A DNA stretch of 64,000 nt, from contig NZ_JUHH01000001.1 in NCBI RefSeq assembly GCF_000799735.1, forward strand, positions 1,922,001 through 1,986,000, given 5' to 3'. The notes below the pieces were generated by a model. The model was not told the DNA's origin. It searched no databases and was given only the letters and a program-made list of their open reading frames with translations. This DNA is from Methylotenera sp. G11 (GTDB lineage Bacteria > Pseudomonadota > Gammaproteobacteria > Burkholderiales > Methylophilaceae). Shown here in pieces: positions 9,305-17,469 of the stretch; positions within the stretch are counted from its first letter, which is position 1; each line of letters begins with the position of its first letter. A program made the position numbers and the translations under genes.

Positions 9305-12300
9305 TCAATTAAATAATTGTGAATATGCATTATCAAGTTGATTGTCAATTATATTCATACTGGTTGGATCGTTGTGTTTATTGTGAGCTTCTATTGATAG
9401 GTCACGCAGCTTTAAATGTTTAGGATTGTTTTTATCATATTCTGGTATTTGTATTGGTGGTCGAATTTTTCTGGACCGGCCATCGCTAGATTGTGAAATA
9501 TATCGCTCAACAATTGGCGCATTCAAAATTGCGCAAATATAGTGCGCTTCATCCTCTGTAATAAACCCTCCGCTAGGTCTTTCACATATAGATACGGCAT
9601 GTTTTTGAAAGAGTGGATATTTAGTATCACCCCATGGCGTGACAATAGCTTTAGCTACAGCAGCACAATGCTTTGTGTTATCACGAAATACCACGTGACA
9701 AGTCGCATGGCTATATTTTCCTACTCGAGCAACTGCGTAGAATTCGGTATTGTTTTTTTCACCAATTATTTTATCGTTATATTGAGTTTGAGATGCAAGC
9801 AACTGCTTATTGTCATTTAAATATCGCATTAAATTTGGACACTGCTTTGCTACATCTGCATGGGATATTGGTTTTCGACCATCTCCCTTTGTCGGATCAT
9901 AGAGAAATGGCACATAATACTCTGGGGCTGTAATATGAAACCTTTGAATATTTACACCTTTTACTAAAGGTCTTAAAAATTTTGTTTCAAGCAATTTCTC
10001 ATTGGATGAGATTCTGTGCTTGGATTTGGCGTGTTGGGAGTTTATAAAAAAGGTCATTCCATGCCGAGCCTTTTTAATTACAGGGGATAACAAATAAAGT
10101 TCTTGTGGGTAGAACTCAATACCTTGTCGGCTTATATAATTTGATCTGCCTGTAATTTTGGCAAAATCTGAGATGTCAGACGTATTTTGCGTGTAAGCAA
10201 AAGTGGTGTTAGATTTATTTGGGACAATAGCTTTTTTCTCTACTATTTCGAAAAGATCTTTTACGTCAGAAAATTTAATAGTATTTCGCTGATGATAAAT
10301 AGCTTTGTTGGATAGCCCTTTCCCTGTTTTTTTTATGAATTGTGTAACAGGAATCCCTTTTTGATAATCAATAATTTTTGATGAAATAAAGAAAGTTAAG
10401 AATCTATGTTGTACTGGATAAAAGGGATTGCCAGCCTTAGTCCAGTCGTAAAATTCCTGGAAATATAATTGGCCTCCATCTCGTAAGGGTAATTTTCTAA
10501 AACCTTCATATGATTGCTGGAATATCATATTTTCAGGCATGAGGAATGCCAATATTCCATCTTTTGATAACCAGTTCTCTGCCGCAACGTTTGCAATTAA
10601 TGCGCAGATATTCAAGTTAATACCTCCGGTAATGCTATCACCAGAAAATAATTTCCGGCTTACACACAAGGTTTTAATTCTTTCACGATAGTTCGCAGGT
10701 AGGTTCTTCCAATCGATCCAAGGTGGATTTCCTGCCAAAACTTGAAATTTGCCAATATTCGCAGTAGTCAGAAAGTTTGTGATAATTCTTGCCCAAATTC
10801 CGTTCCAGTCATTCCTCTCCAGATCAACAAGTTGTTCTGCTAAATTATTAATTGCTTCTTTTATTTCAGTTGTTATGTCAGATTCTTTAATTAACTCTAA
10901 GATTGAATGTGCGATCGAATCTGGATCTTGATTCTTAATATGTGTCTCGATAAGAGTCATCGTTTTCGAAAAAGTGTGCGGATTTCGTGTGGCACTTACT
11001 GGCAGTGTGATTTCGATCACGCCTTTTAGGGTGCTAATTTGATATTGTAAACATTCAACTTTACCTATTTTTACTCTTTGTGGAACATATGATGCATCAC
11101 CCAAGTAAATTGGTATTTCGAATTCATCATCATCTGAGATCAAATGGGAAATGTTGATGAAATAATTAATTCTGGCAGTTAATACTGCGAGAGGGTTTAA
11201 ATCAATCCCTTTAACGCGGTTAAGCACTTCATGTAGCTTGATTTTGCGACTTTTCCCTTCAGCTTCTTTCAATACCTGTCTCATCATCACGGTAATAAAT
11301 GTTCCACTACCACAACATGGATCTAGGCCTTTCCAGCCTTTTTTATTTGTGATTTCAATAGAGCGAGTGACAAGATTGTCGGCTAGCCATGGCGGGGTGT
11401 AGAACTCTCCCAGACTATGCCTAACCTTGTCTGGGATTATTTGCATAAAGAGATCTTTGAAGAGGTCTTGTATTACGATATGTTCAGTACCAAACATCTT
11501 ATGGTCTTCATACTGAGTGAGTACCTTAAACACCTTCTTCACAGATACCGCGATATCATCGCTCCATTGTTTTTCTGTACAATACCAGGCGAAAAAATCT
11601 CCTTCTAACAAGTTACCAAGCCCCATATCCCGGAAAATGGCACCTTCTTCGAGCCTATATAAATGAGTGCGGGTAGTAGTTAAATCTGAGTTGGATAGAT
11701 CAGCAAACCCCATGATGTATTGTTGGGACCTTACAGCAGTAATGACTTTGTAAGCTATGATTTTTACTATAATTGCGTAAGCAGTTTGAATGGCATATAA
11801 CGCCATATATTCGGTTTCATTATCATTTTCACAAATGGAAATGTTTAATGCTTTCGCAAGAGCTTCACGCCTTTCTTGAATAGCTTTTTGTTTTGACGTG
11901 TCATCATGGGCCAGCTTAAATAACGCTTTCCATTCATTGAAAAGCATTTGAGAGCGCCCGGTAATGTGACTTTTTAAGGTATTAAATAATGTAATTGATA
12001 GTTGGCTTGCAACCCCATTGGGTGAACAAAAATCTTTTACTAAATTTTCTGGGGTAAGTGCAGTTTTTTCTAATAATACGATGCTACGTATAAGGCGTTC
12101 TAAATGAATTGAAGATAAGTCTTCAAAATTTGTTTGCGTTAAATCTCCAGCTTCGCTAAGAATGACGAATTTTGCTTGAGTTCCGTCTGTGATAAAACCT
12201 ATGACCTCATGGTTCTGTTGATGATGTAACGAAGACATGTAATCGCGTATTTGGCTTGTAGCACTTTGCCGACTTGATAAGTTTGTAAGCTTAGTTCGAT

Positions 12301-12622
12301 GCTTATATTCAATAATTAGTGCACCCAGACGACTGTCAATGCGCCCTTTAGCCGCGTGGCGAAGGGTGTCGATACGTTCTTCTTTGTTAGGCAGAAATTG
12401 AATATTGAACTGTTCTTTGAGAAACGCATACAGCAAAATTTCAAAGTGATGTGCAATGGTTGCTTCGTTCTCGGCAAGTAAAGCCTGTTCTTTTATTTGA
12501 TCTACCAGGGTTGTAAGGGAGTTGGCAAACTCAGGCTGACTAAGAATAAACTCTGTTACCTTGCTTTTCAGTAAAGTGTTCTCATGGAACTGAGATTGGG
12601 TATTAACCTTGCGCTTGCTCAT
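9305..12622 (-). CDS. Type IIG-like restriction nuclease-methyltransferase fusion
   Basis: A protein of about 1105 residues. A PD-(D/E)XK-type nuclease site is visible near the N-terminus (GRIDS with D96, then IIEYK with E105 and K107). The central N6-adenine methylase domain has GEFYTPPWLA before motif I (DPCCGSGTF, about residue 425), then GIDLNPLA, and the catalytic NPPW near residue 640. The C-terminal 450 residues should hold target recognition. A single chain that both cuts and methylates is the type IIG/Eco57I-like plan. ATG 12622 was chosen because it forms an ATGA overlap with the upstream DUF6471 gene and has TAGGAAAAG before it; the longer frame to 12673 would bury the start in that gene. 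Confidence 0.85.
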   Translation of the reverse strand: MSKRKVNTQSQFHENTLLKSKVTEFILSQPEFANSLTTLVDQIKEQALLAENEATIAHHFEILLYAFLKEQFNIQFLPNKEERIDTLRHAAKGRIDSRLGALIIEYKHRTKLTNLSSRQSATSQIRDYMSSLHHQQNHEVIGFITDGTQAKFVILSEAGDLTQTNFEDLSSIHLERLIRSIVLLEKTALTPENLVKDFCSPNGVASQLSITLFNTLKSHITGRSQMLFNEWKALFKLAHDDTSKQKAIQERREALAKALNISICENDNETEYMALYAIQTAYAIIVKIIAYKVITAVRSQQYIMGFADLSNSDLTTTRTHLYRLEEGAIFRDMGLGNLLEGDFFAWYCTEKQWSDDIAVSVKKVFKVLTQYEDHKMFGTEHIVIQDLFKDLFMQIIPDKVRHSLGEFYTPPWLADNLVTRSIEITNKKGWKGLDPCCGSGTFITVMMRQVLKEAEGKSRKIKLHEVLNRVKGIDLNPLAVLTARINYFINISHLISDDDEFEIPIYLGDASYVPQRVKIGKVECLQYQISTLKGVIEITLPVSATRNPHTFSKTMTLIETHIKNQDPDSIAHSILELIKESDITTEIKEAINNLAEQLVDLERNDWNGIWARIITNFLTTANIGKFQVLAGNPPWIDWKNLPANYRERIKTLCVSRKLFSGDSITGGINLNICALIANVAAENWLSKDGILAFLMPENMIFQQSYEGFRKLPLRDGGQLYFQEFYDWTKAGNPFYPVQHRFLTFFISSKIIDYQKGIPVTQFIKKTGKGLSNKAIYHQRNTIKFSDVKDLFEIVEKKAIVPNKSNTTFAYTQNTSDISDFAKITGRSNYISRQGIEFYPQELYLLSPVIKKARHGMTFFINSQHAKSKHRISSNEKLLETKFLRPLVKGVNIQRFHITAPEYYVPFLYDPTKGDGRKPISHADVAKQCPNLMRYLNDNKQLLASQTQYNDKIIGEKNNTEFYAVARVGKYSHATCHVVFRDNTKHCAAVAKAIVTPWGDTKYPLFQKHAVSICERPSGGFITEDEAHYICAILNAPIVERYISQSSDGRSRKIRPPIQIPEYDKNNPKHLKLRDLSIEAHNKHNDPTSMNIIDNQLDNAYSQLFN

Positions 12623-12852
12623 ACTTTTCCTACAGGTAGCCTTATTTCTTCGGCGCCAATTGCATTTAAACATTGAAGAGCAAAAACAAAGCTAAATGTA
12701 CCCCTATTCATCTTGTTATTAATGCTGTGATAGGTTTCGTTAATTCCATTAGCTTTAAGCCTGTCCGCCAAGCTTTTATAATCAACCCCCCGAAGTTTCA
12801 GCTCGGCTTTCAACAGGTTTTTAGCGTGTTCTGTCCATTCGTTTTCGGTCAT
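12619..12852 (-). CDS. DUF6471 small putative DNA-binding protein
   Basis: A 77-residue protein reading like DUF6471: LLKAELKLRGVDYKSLADRL, then a helix with INNKMNRGTFSFVFALQCLNAIG, which is a helix-turn-helix layout similar to Cro/XRE repressors. It is translationally coupled (ATGA) to the downstream nuclease-methyltransferase gene, in the position of a controller (C) protein of a restriction-modification operon. Four palindromes at 20-bp steps start 16 bp upstream of its ATG. Autoregulation through these sites is inference, but a strong one. AAGG lies 8 nt before the start. Confidence 0.75.
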   Translation of the reverse strand: MTENEWTEHAKNLLKAELKLRGVDYKSLADRLKANGINETYHSINNKMNRGTFSFVFALQCLNAIGAEEIRLPVGKV

Positions 12853-12867
12853 TGCCGACGCCTTAGT

Positions 12868-12939
12868 ATCATATATGATATGAATACGTCATATATGATT
12901 AAATAAAATCATATATGATGTGTAAGTATTATATATGAT
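12868..12939. promoter_or_regulatory. Four 20-bp-phased ATCATATATGAT operator-like palindromes
   Basis: Copies begin at 12868, 12888, 12908 and 12928, exactly 20 bp apart. Copies 1 and 3 are perfect palindromes (ATCATATATGAT); copy 2 has G at its first base and copy 4 has ATT at its left end. Near-integral helical spacing places all four on about the same DNA face. They lie directly upstream of the DUF6471 and restriction genes, as expected for cooperative binding by a controller protein. The spacers between copies differ in sequence, so this is not simple slippage of a 20-mer. Confidence 0.85.
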
Positions 12940-12942
12940 ATT

Positions 12943-13196
12943 TTGCGAAGGTCTATTGTTTTGGGAATGTCTGATCAAATTAGATTTAATACAGAAGATT
13001 TGTCTAAAACATTATCTGTAGTAATGAAATGCTGGGTGTTCTTATTTACGCCACATTGTCAACGAGCATTTCTAGGGAGTGTTCGTAATATTTAATGGAC
13101 TGAGCAATTTCGATGCAATTTAGCGATAAACAACCCAAAAGGTTTCCCAGAACTAAATGAAGTATAGATTGTGCTCAACCTCTAACTGATGAGACA
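12943..13196. other. Intergenic stretch, no gene seen
   Basis: About 250 bp between the operator array and the small minus-strand frame ending at 13197. No convincing start site, hairpin or RNA gene is visible. Confidence 0.4.
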
Positions 13197-13403
13197 TTAA
13201 GCCAACTTATTCAGTTTACTCTTTAAGCTTAAAAAACCTCTGCACCTAACCTTTGACGCTTTTGTAACTTCAGGAGGGATTAAAAACATGCTTTCCTGCG
13301 TCCTAATAGCATCCTTTACCAGTTGGCGTGACTGTATCTGGCCTTCGCGTTTAATTCGCAGGATTTCAGCTTCGCTAAGTTTTATTGTTTGAACGGTTTT
13401 CAT
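13197..13403 (-). CDS. Small hypothetical protein (68 residues)
   Basis: Not recognised. The product is very basic and helical at the N-terminus (KLSEAEILRIKREGQI) and has no membrane segment. No clear ribosome site precedes the ATG, and it abuts the IS3 remnant on its upstream side, so it may be a truncated or decayed gene. The codon pattern looks plausible but this is the weakest gene call in the island. Confidence 0.35.
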   Translation of the reverse strand: MKTVQTIKLSEAEILRIKREGQIQSRQLVKDAIRTQESMFLIPPEVTKASKVRCRGFLSLKSKLNKLA

Positions 13404-13425
13404 ACTTGAATAATAGCTTGTTGCT

Positions 13426-14028
13426 TTGAAAAGATCTAATCTTCATATTCAGGCTGGCAGCAGATGGGTAATAGCGTCGGGTACGGGAGTCAGACGTCTT
13501 ATGCAAGTTCTTTATGCGTGGTTTGTTAGTTGTGAGTTTGTCAAACGCTTTTGTATGCCGGAGCAGTTCATTGATGACAGACGTAAGGAGGCAATTGCGG
13601 TGGCGGTGATGGATTTGTTCTCACGTCGCATTATTGGCTGGTCTAGGCAATCACGCATTATCAGAGAACTGGCGTTGGATGGATTGCTGATGGCGGTATG
13701 GCGCAGAAAACCAAAGGGTAAAGTATTGATCCATTCGAATCAGGGAAGTCAGTACACCAGCGAAGATTGGATGCTGTTTCTGAAAGCTCACAATCTTGAA
13801 CCCAGCATGAGTCGCCGGGGTAACTGTCATGATAATGCTGTGGTGGAAAGTTTCTTTCAACTACTGAAACGGGAAAGGATTAAGCGAAAAATTTACAACA
13901 ATCGTGATGAAGCAAAGCAGGATATATTCGATTACATCGAGTTATTTTATAACTCGAAACGAAGACATAATTCCAATAATCTATTATCTCCGATAAACTA
14001 CGAAAATCAGTTCAACGTTTTTATTTAG
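13426..14028 (+). pseudogene. IS3-family transposase remnant (OrfB C-terminal part)
   Basis: The frame from a TTG at 13426 becomes recognisable IS3 OrfB integrase core at MDLFSRRIIGW (about 13605). HSNQGSQYTSEDW and RRGNCHDNAVVESFFQLLKRE follow, carrying the second and third positions of the DDE triad. The first catalytic segment (W-x-x-DITY) is not recognisable before it, no OrfA is seen, and the second catalytic Asp of the usual HSDxGSQY is Asn here. So it is truncated and carries an inactivating-type change. No terminal inverted repeats could be recognised by eye. Confidence 0.8.
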
Positions 14029-14078
14029 GATTTACTTTACGTTAACTGCAGTAAGGCATCGCGTACCAAGGAGATGAT

Positions 14079-14336
14079 ATGAATCAAAGCGATCAAGAGT
14101 TGGCCCACAGAATAAAACTGAAATTCGGAACCCCGCCTCAGTCTCCGACGGAACTTGAACTTTCAAATATAAAGGGAGAGTTGAGTGCGCTTGTTGATCG
14201 CGGTGTTGTTCCAAGCGAACATGATTGGTTCTACATCATAAGTAAATACTGTCCAGACACAGGGCGGTATTCATATCATGGGCTAGATAATTCCGATCTG
14301 GTAATGCTGCTCCAGCTAGCGACTGATAAAAAGTAA
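14079..14336 (+). CDS. Small protein with C-terminal G-(L/V)-DNSDL motif, gene 1 of 3
   Basis: An 85-residue soluble protein of unknown function. Its C-terminal segment GLDNSDLVMLLQLAT closely matches GVDNSDLTTLLMLAT in the next gene, so the two are paralogous. A very good ribosome site (AAGGAG) lies 5 nt before ATG. It is the first of three closely packed genes; 11 nt separate its stop from the next start. The shared motif suggests a small protein-protein interaction domain, but no function is known to me. Confidence 0.75.
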   Translation: MNQSDQELAHRIKLKFGTPPQSPTELELSNIKGELSALVDRGVVPSEHDWFYIISKYCPDTGRYSYHGLDNSDLVMLLQLATDKK

Positions 14337-14347
14337 TAGGGGTAAAT

Positions 14348-14599
14348 ATGAATATTCGTTCATTTAAAGCAGAGCTAGAGTCAGCCTTGATGATTACTAA
14401 ATGGTCACCAACTGATAACCAGCTTTTAGAAATTGCCAAGAAGTTAAAGAACTTTAAGGGTGAACCTACTAAATCCAATGTCGAGAAGGTTGTGTTGGAT
14501 GTGCTGGGTAGTTATGAAGCAAGGATGCTGGAGGGCGTAGACAACTCTGATCTCACAACGCTTCTCATGCTTGCGACAAAAGTGGATAGTGGTAAATGA
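14348..14599 (+). CDS. Small protein with C-terminal G-(L/V)-DNSDL motif, gene 2 of 3
   Basis: An 83-residue paralogue of the preceding gene product; the conserved block GVDNSDLTTLLMLAT occupies residues about 62-76. The N-terminal half differs (basic helix KKLKNFKGEPTK), so the pair may present one shared surface and two different ones. AGGGG precedes the ATG. Its stop overlaps the start of the membrane-protein gene by 4 nt (ATGA), so the two are translationally coupled. Function unknown. Confidence 0.75.
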   Translation: MNIRSFKAELESALMITKWSPTDNQLLEIAKKLKNFKGEPTKSNVEKVVLDVLGSYEARMLEGVDNSDLTTLLMLATKVDSGK

Positions 14600-15351
14600 C
14601 AAATGAACAAGCGGTGCTTGAAGCGGAAAATAAGGCGTCTGAATTAAAAAAGGCATACACTGGATTCCTGACTCCAATTGTTGTCCGAATCCATAAAGAT
14701 GCAAGCGAGCCAACTCTTGAAGAGCTTCTTGCTTGTCAGCAATTTGGTGCGGAGTATTTCAATTACGTAGAGAGTTTTGTTGGCACAAGTGGCTTGCTAG
14801 GGGCACACGCAAATGGAAAATGGGTAACAGGTTTTGCCGAGACATGCCATAGTGTTCTTGATGCAGTGCTGGCCCATCATGACTTTCTAAACAGTCATTC
14901 CGGTGTTCTTAAAGCATCATTGGTTAAACCAGATGTGAACTCATATGCAAATATGCAGCGAATGACAAAGGAATACCTCCAAAAAGAAACATGGCAAACT
15001 CTTGAGCAGCAGTATCGGGCTAGTTCTTTGCCTGTGGCGGGCTTTAAAATGAAGGAGGCAAAAGATTTGAAAGAAACACCAAAATGGCAGCTTATAACTG
15101 GGCTAGTTATAGGGGTCTTGTTCGCGCTGGTTATTTTGGTTTTGGTTGTTTTTATACCAAACCCTACGCTTTCACAGTTCTTCGTGTTTCGAGGGTTGTT
15201 TGCTATATCGTTGGCTGCTGTGGCCGCTATTATTCCGGGTTTGCTAAACGTAGAATCAAGATTTAATCAGTTTTCAGTAAAGGCCACAGGCGCAATTGCG
15301 GTATTCATATTGGTTTGGATGTTAAATCCGCCTGCATTGATTGGCATTTAA
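14596..15351 (+). CDS. Putative membrane effector with three C-terminal helices, gene 3 of 3
   Basis: A 251-residue protein. Residues 1-160 are soluble and mostly helical; three hydrophobic helices follow at about 166-187, 194-216 and 228-247. The segment between helices two and three carries IIPGLLNVE, and the last helix runs through GAIAVFILVWMLNPP to the C-terminus. Soluble sensor plus C-terminal membrane module is a common plan for membrane-disrupting effectors in bacterial conflict systems, but I do not recognise a named family. Translational coupling with the small paralogue upstream implies they work together. The role in defence is inferred from context only. Confidence 0.75.
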   Translation: MTNEQAVLEAENKASELKKAYTGFLTPIVVRIHKDASEPTLEELLACQQFGAEYFNYVESFVGTSGLLGAHANGKWVTGFAETCHSVLDAVLAHHDFLNSHSGVLKASLVKPDVNSYANMQRMTKEYLQKETWQTLEQQYRASSLPVAGFKMKEAKDLKETPKWQLITGLVIGVLFALVILVLVVFIPNPTLSQFFVFRGLFAISLAAVAAIIPGLLNVESRFNQFSVKATGAIAVFILVWMLNPPALIGI

Positions 15352-15485
15352 CAGAACCATCCAGACTGCGAACCAGAAGCTTTGAACCGGCGCCATGAGT
15401 CCTCACTCACCCCGGGATATTCCAGCGCGCTGCAGTCATCCAGTTCCAGTCGCAATTTTCCGGCACTGATTTTGGTCATTTCCAT
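15348..15485 (-). CDS. Very short hypothetical protein, possibly KTSC-like
   Basis: A 45-codon frame (second ATG at 15479) ending in YPGVSEDSWRRFKASGSQSGWF. The G-V-x-x-x-x-W-x-x-F-x-A-S-x-S-x-G-x-F pattern resembles the end of KTSC domains. It converges on the membrane-protein gene with a 4-nt overlap. Base composition is more GC-rich than the island, so it may belong to the chromosome just outside the island or be the tail of a broken gene. No strong ribosome site is visible; treat as tentative. Confidence 0.3.
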   Translation of the reverse strand: MEMTKISAGKLRLELDDCSALEYPGVSEDSWRRFKASGSQSGWFC

Positions 15486-15794
15486 AGTGATTTGTTTAGC
15501 TAAGTGGGGTTGATAGGTGTGCTTGATCTGATTTTATAACCAAGCATGCGGTCGCTCAAGCTGTAATAGGTTAAGCGCATATGACTTAAGGATGAACTGC
15601 GATAATCTTGTAGATAAATTTAAATAAAAATCATGAACCTGAAGGGTAATTGTGATTTATGCGTAAATTTATGGCGCAGCTAGTGTTTTATGAAGCTGTT
15701 TGATTGAGGGTTATGCTATGTTGTCCATGCGTAATCACTTGATTCTTATAGAAATGAAGATGCCATATTTGGGCTAACCAACAAATATGTACTT
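15486..15794. other. Intergenic gap, probable island boundary
   Basis: About 310 bp without a convincing gene. Base composition changes from AT-rich island to GC-richer chromosome around here. I could not recognise transposon terminal repeats or an attachment site. Confidence 0.4.
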
Positions 15795-15826
15795 AACAGG
15801 CTGCCGTTTTAACGCGACAGCCTGTT
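15795..15826 (-). terminator. Hairpin downstream of the YcaC-like gene
   Basis: AACAGGCTG at 15795-15803 pairs perfectly with CAGCCTGTT at 15818-15826, 13 bp downstream of the isochorismatase-family stop. No U-run follows on the minus strand, so termination may be weak or the hairpin may stabilise the 3' end. Confidence 0.55.
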
Positions 15827-15838
15827 ACGGTCTGTTGA

Positions 15839-16462
15839 TTATTTCGCACTCAGGGCGTTGTAAGAAGTGATGAGGTTGCGGTAATCCGGAATATGGTCAG
15901 AGCACAGGGCGGCCAGGCCTTCGATGTCGCGGCGCCAGTCACGATGCAGCTCGCAGGCCACGCCGAACCAGGTCATGAGCTGTACGCCCGCGGCTTCCAT
16001 GCGGCGCCAGGCCGCATCGCGGGTCATTTCATTAAAAGTACCGGACGCATCAGCCACTATGAACACTTCAAAGCCTTCTTCTATCGCAGCCAGCGCAGGG
16101 AAAGCGACGCACACTTCGGTCACCACGCCGGCGATGATGAGCTGTTTCTTGCCGGTTGCTTTCACGGCTTTTACAAAGTCTTCGTTATCCCAGGCGTTGA
16201 TCTGGCCCGGACGTGCAATGTATGGCGCATCCGGGAACAGTGCTTTCAGTTCCGGCATGAGCGGGCCATTCGGGCCATTTTCAAAGCTGGTGGTCAGGAT
16301 GGTCGGCAGCTTAAAGAACTTTGCTGCATCCGCCAGCGCCAGCACGTTGTTCTTGAATTTGTCAGGGTCGATATCGCGCACCAGGGATAGCAGCCCTGCC
16401 TGGTGATCAACCAGCAGTACTGCTGCATTATCGCGGTCCAGGCGTACATAGGGTTTGTTCAT
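15839..16462 (-). CDS. Isochorismatase-family hydrolase (YcaC-like)
   Basis: A 207-residue cysteine hydrolase of the isochorismatase-like fold. The nucleophile-side signature VVTEVCVAFPALAAIEEG places the catalytic Cys near residue 118, and the acid is in VDHQAGL (Asp about residue 19). Length and the long C-terminal tail match E. coli YcaC, an octameric hydrolase of unknown substrate. It lies 50 bp downstream of the pirin gene on the same strand, probably as one operon, and both are divergent from a LysR regulator. AAGGAAT precedes ATG. Confidence 0.9.
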   Translation of the reverse strand: MNKPYVRLDRDNAAVLLVDHQAGLLSLVRDIDPDKFKNNVLALADAAKFFKLPTILTTSFENGPNGPLMPELKALFPDAPYIARPGQINAWDNEDFVKAVKATGKKQLIIAGVVTEVCVAFPALAAIEEGFEVFIVADASGTFNEMTRDAAWRRMEAAGVQLMTWFGVACELHRDWRRDIEGLAALCSDHIPDYRNLITSYNALSAK

Positions 16463-16512
16463 GATAATTCCTTTTCTTAGCGAGTTGTTAAGTGTTCAAG
16501 AGTGATCAATAT

Positions 16513-17376
16513 TTATGCTGTTTGTACAAAACGGCCTTGGCTGTAGTCATCAAAAGCCTGGTTGATTTCTTCCACGCTATTCATCACAAACGGCCCATGC
16601 CCGACCACCGGTTCATTCAGCGGTTGTCCGCTCAACAGCAATAAGACACTGTCCTGCCGGGCCTCCAGAATCAGTTCGGTACCTGTTCGCTGTAACACGG
16701 CAAGCTCGGAAGGACGCACGGTGTATGTATCTCCCAGGCCAACCGCCCCATGTAATACGAATACTGCAGTGGTATGACCTTCAGGCAGGCTAAACGTTGT
16801 CGTGCTGCCTGCGTTCAGCCGCACATCCCATACATTCATAGGGCTGAAAGTATGCGCAGGCCCGGCATGGCCGGCGAGTTCACCGGCGATGATGCGGACT
16901 TTGCCGGCATTGTCAGCCAGCGCCACTTCCGGTATCTGTGCGCTGCTGATGCCTTGATAGCCGGGCGTGGTCATTTTATGTACGGCCGGCAAGTTCACCC
17001 AAAGCTGTATCATCTCGAAAGGGCCGCCGTTACGGGCATAATCATCACCATGATATTCCTCATGGATGATGCCGGACCCGGCCGTCATCCACTGCACTTC
17101 ACCGGGGCCGATAGTGCCGCCTGCGCCGGTAGAGTCGTGATGCGAAACTTGCCCGTCATATACGATGGTCACGGTTTCAAATCCCCGGTGCGGGTGCTGG
17201 CCTACGCCGCGGCGTTCTTTTGTTGGCTCGAACCTGGCTGGCCCTGCGTAGTCCATCAACAGGAAAGGAGACATTTCTTCGTGGATGTCGCGGTATGAAA
17301 AGATGCTTTGCACCGGGAACCCATCCCCCACCCAATGGTTGCCATTGCTGCGTTTGATAAAAGCCAGTTTTTTCAT
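16513..17376 (-). CDS. Pirin family protein
   Basis: A 287-residue double-cupin protein. The N-terminal cupin holds the pirin metal signature: PHRGFETVTIVYDG, SHHDSTGAGGTIGPGEVQWMTAGSGIIHEE (three His and one Glu). A C-terminal cupin follows from about residue 180. Bacterial pirins such as YhhW can show quercetin dioxygenase activity; the natural substrate is unknown. GAGGAG lies before ATG. Divergent from the LysR gene, with a palindromic operator between them, so it is the likely target of that regulator. Confidence 0.9.
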   Translation of the reverse strand: MKKLAFIKRSNGNHWVGDGFPVQSIFSYRDIHEEMSPFLLMDYAGPARFEPTKERRGVGQHPHRGFETVTIVYDGQVSHHDSTGAGGTIGPGEVQWMTAGSGIIHEEYHGDDYARNGGPFEMIQLWVNLPAVHKMTTPGYQGISSAQIPEVALADNAGKVRIIAGELAGHAGPAHTFSPMNVWDVRLNAGSTTTFSLPEGHTTAVFVLHGAVGLGDTYTVRPSELAVLQRTGTELILEARQDSVLLLLSGQPLNEPVVGHGPFVMNSVEEINQAFDDYSQGRFVQTA

Positions 17377-17425
17377 GTTGTACTCCTCATTGCGTTACGA
17401 TGATTCACACTATAAAGACATGACA

Positions 17426-17444
17426 AACCATCGACTAGATGGTT
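17426..17444. promoter_or_regulatory. Palindromic operator in the pirin/LysR divergent promoter
   Basis: AACCATC and GATGGTT form a perfect 7-bp inverted repeat with a 5-nt spacer, midway between the two divergent start codons. Size and position suit a LysR-type recognition site. Binding by the adjacent regulator is inference. Confidence 0.65.
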
Positions 17445-17469
17445 AAATATGAAATTACTTTTCATTTAA

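Noticed and set aside
12868-12939. Possible CRISPR-like or satellite array of 20-bp units
   Set aside because: Only a 12-bp palindrome is conserved, in four copies, directly in a promoter region; units are too short and no cas genes are present. An operator array fits better.
14032-14214. Minus-strand frame opposite the first small paralogue gene
   Set aside because: The plus-strand gene has an excellent ribosome site and a paralogue next door; the minus frame has neither.
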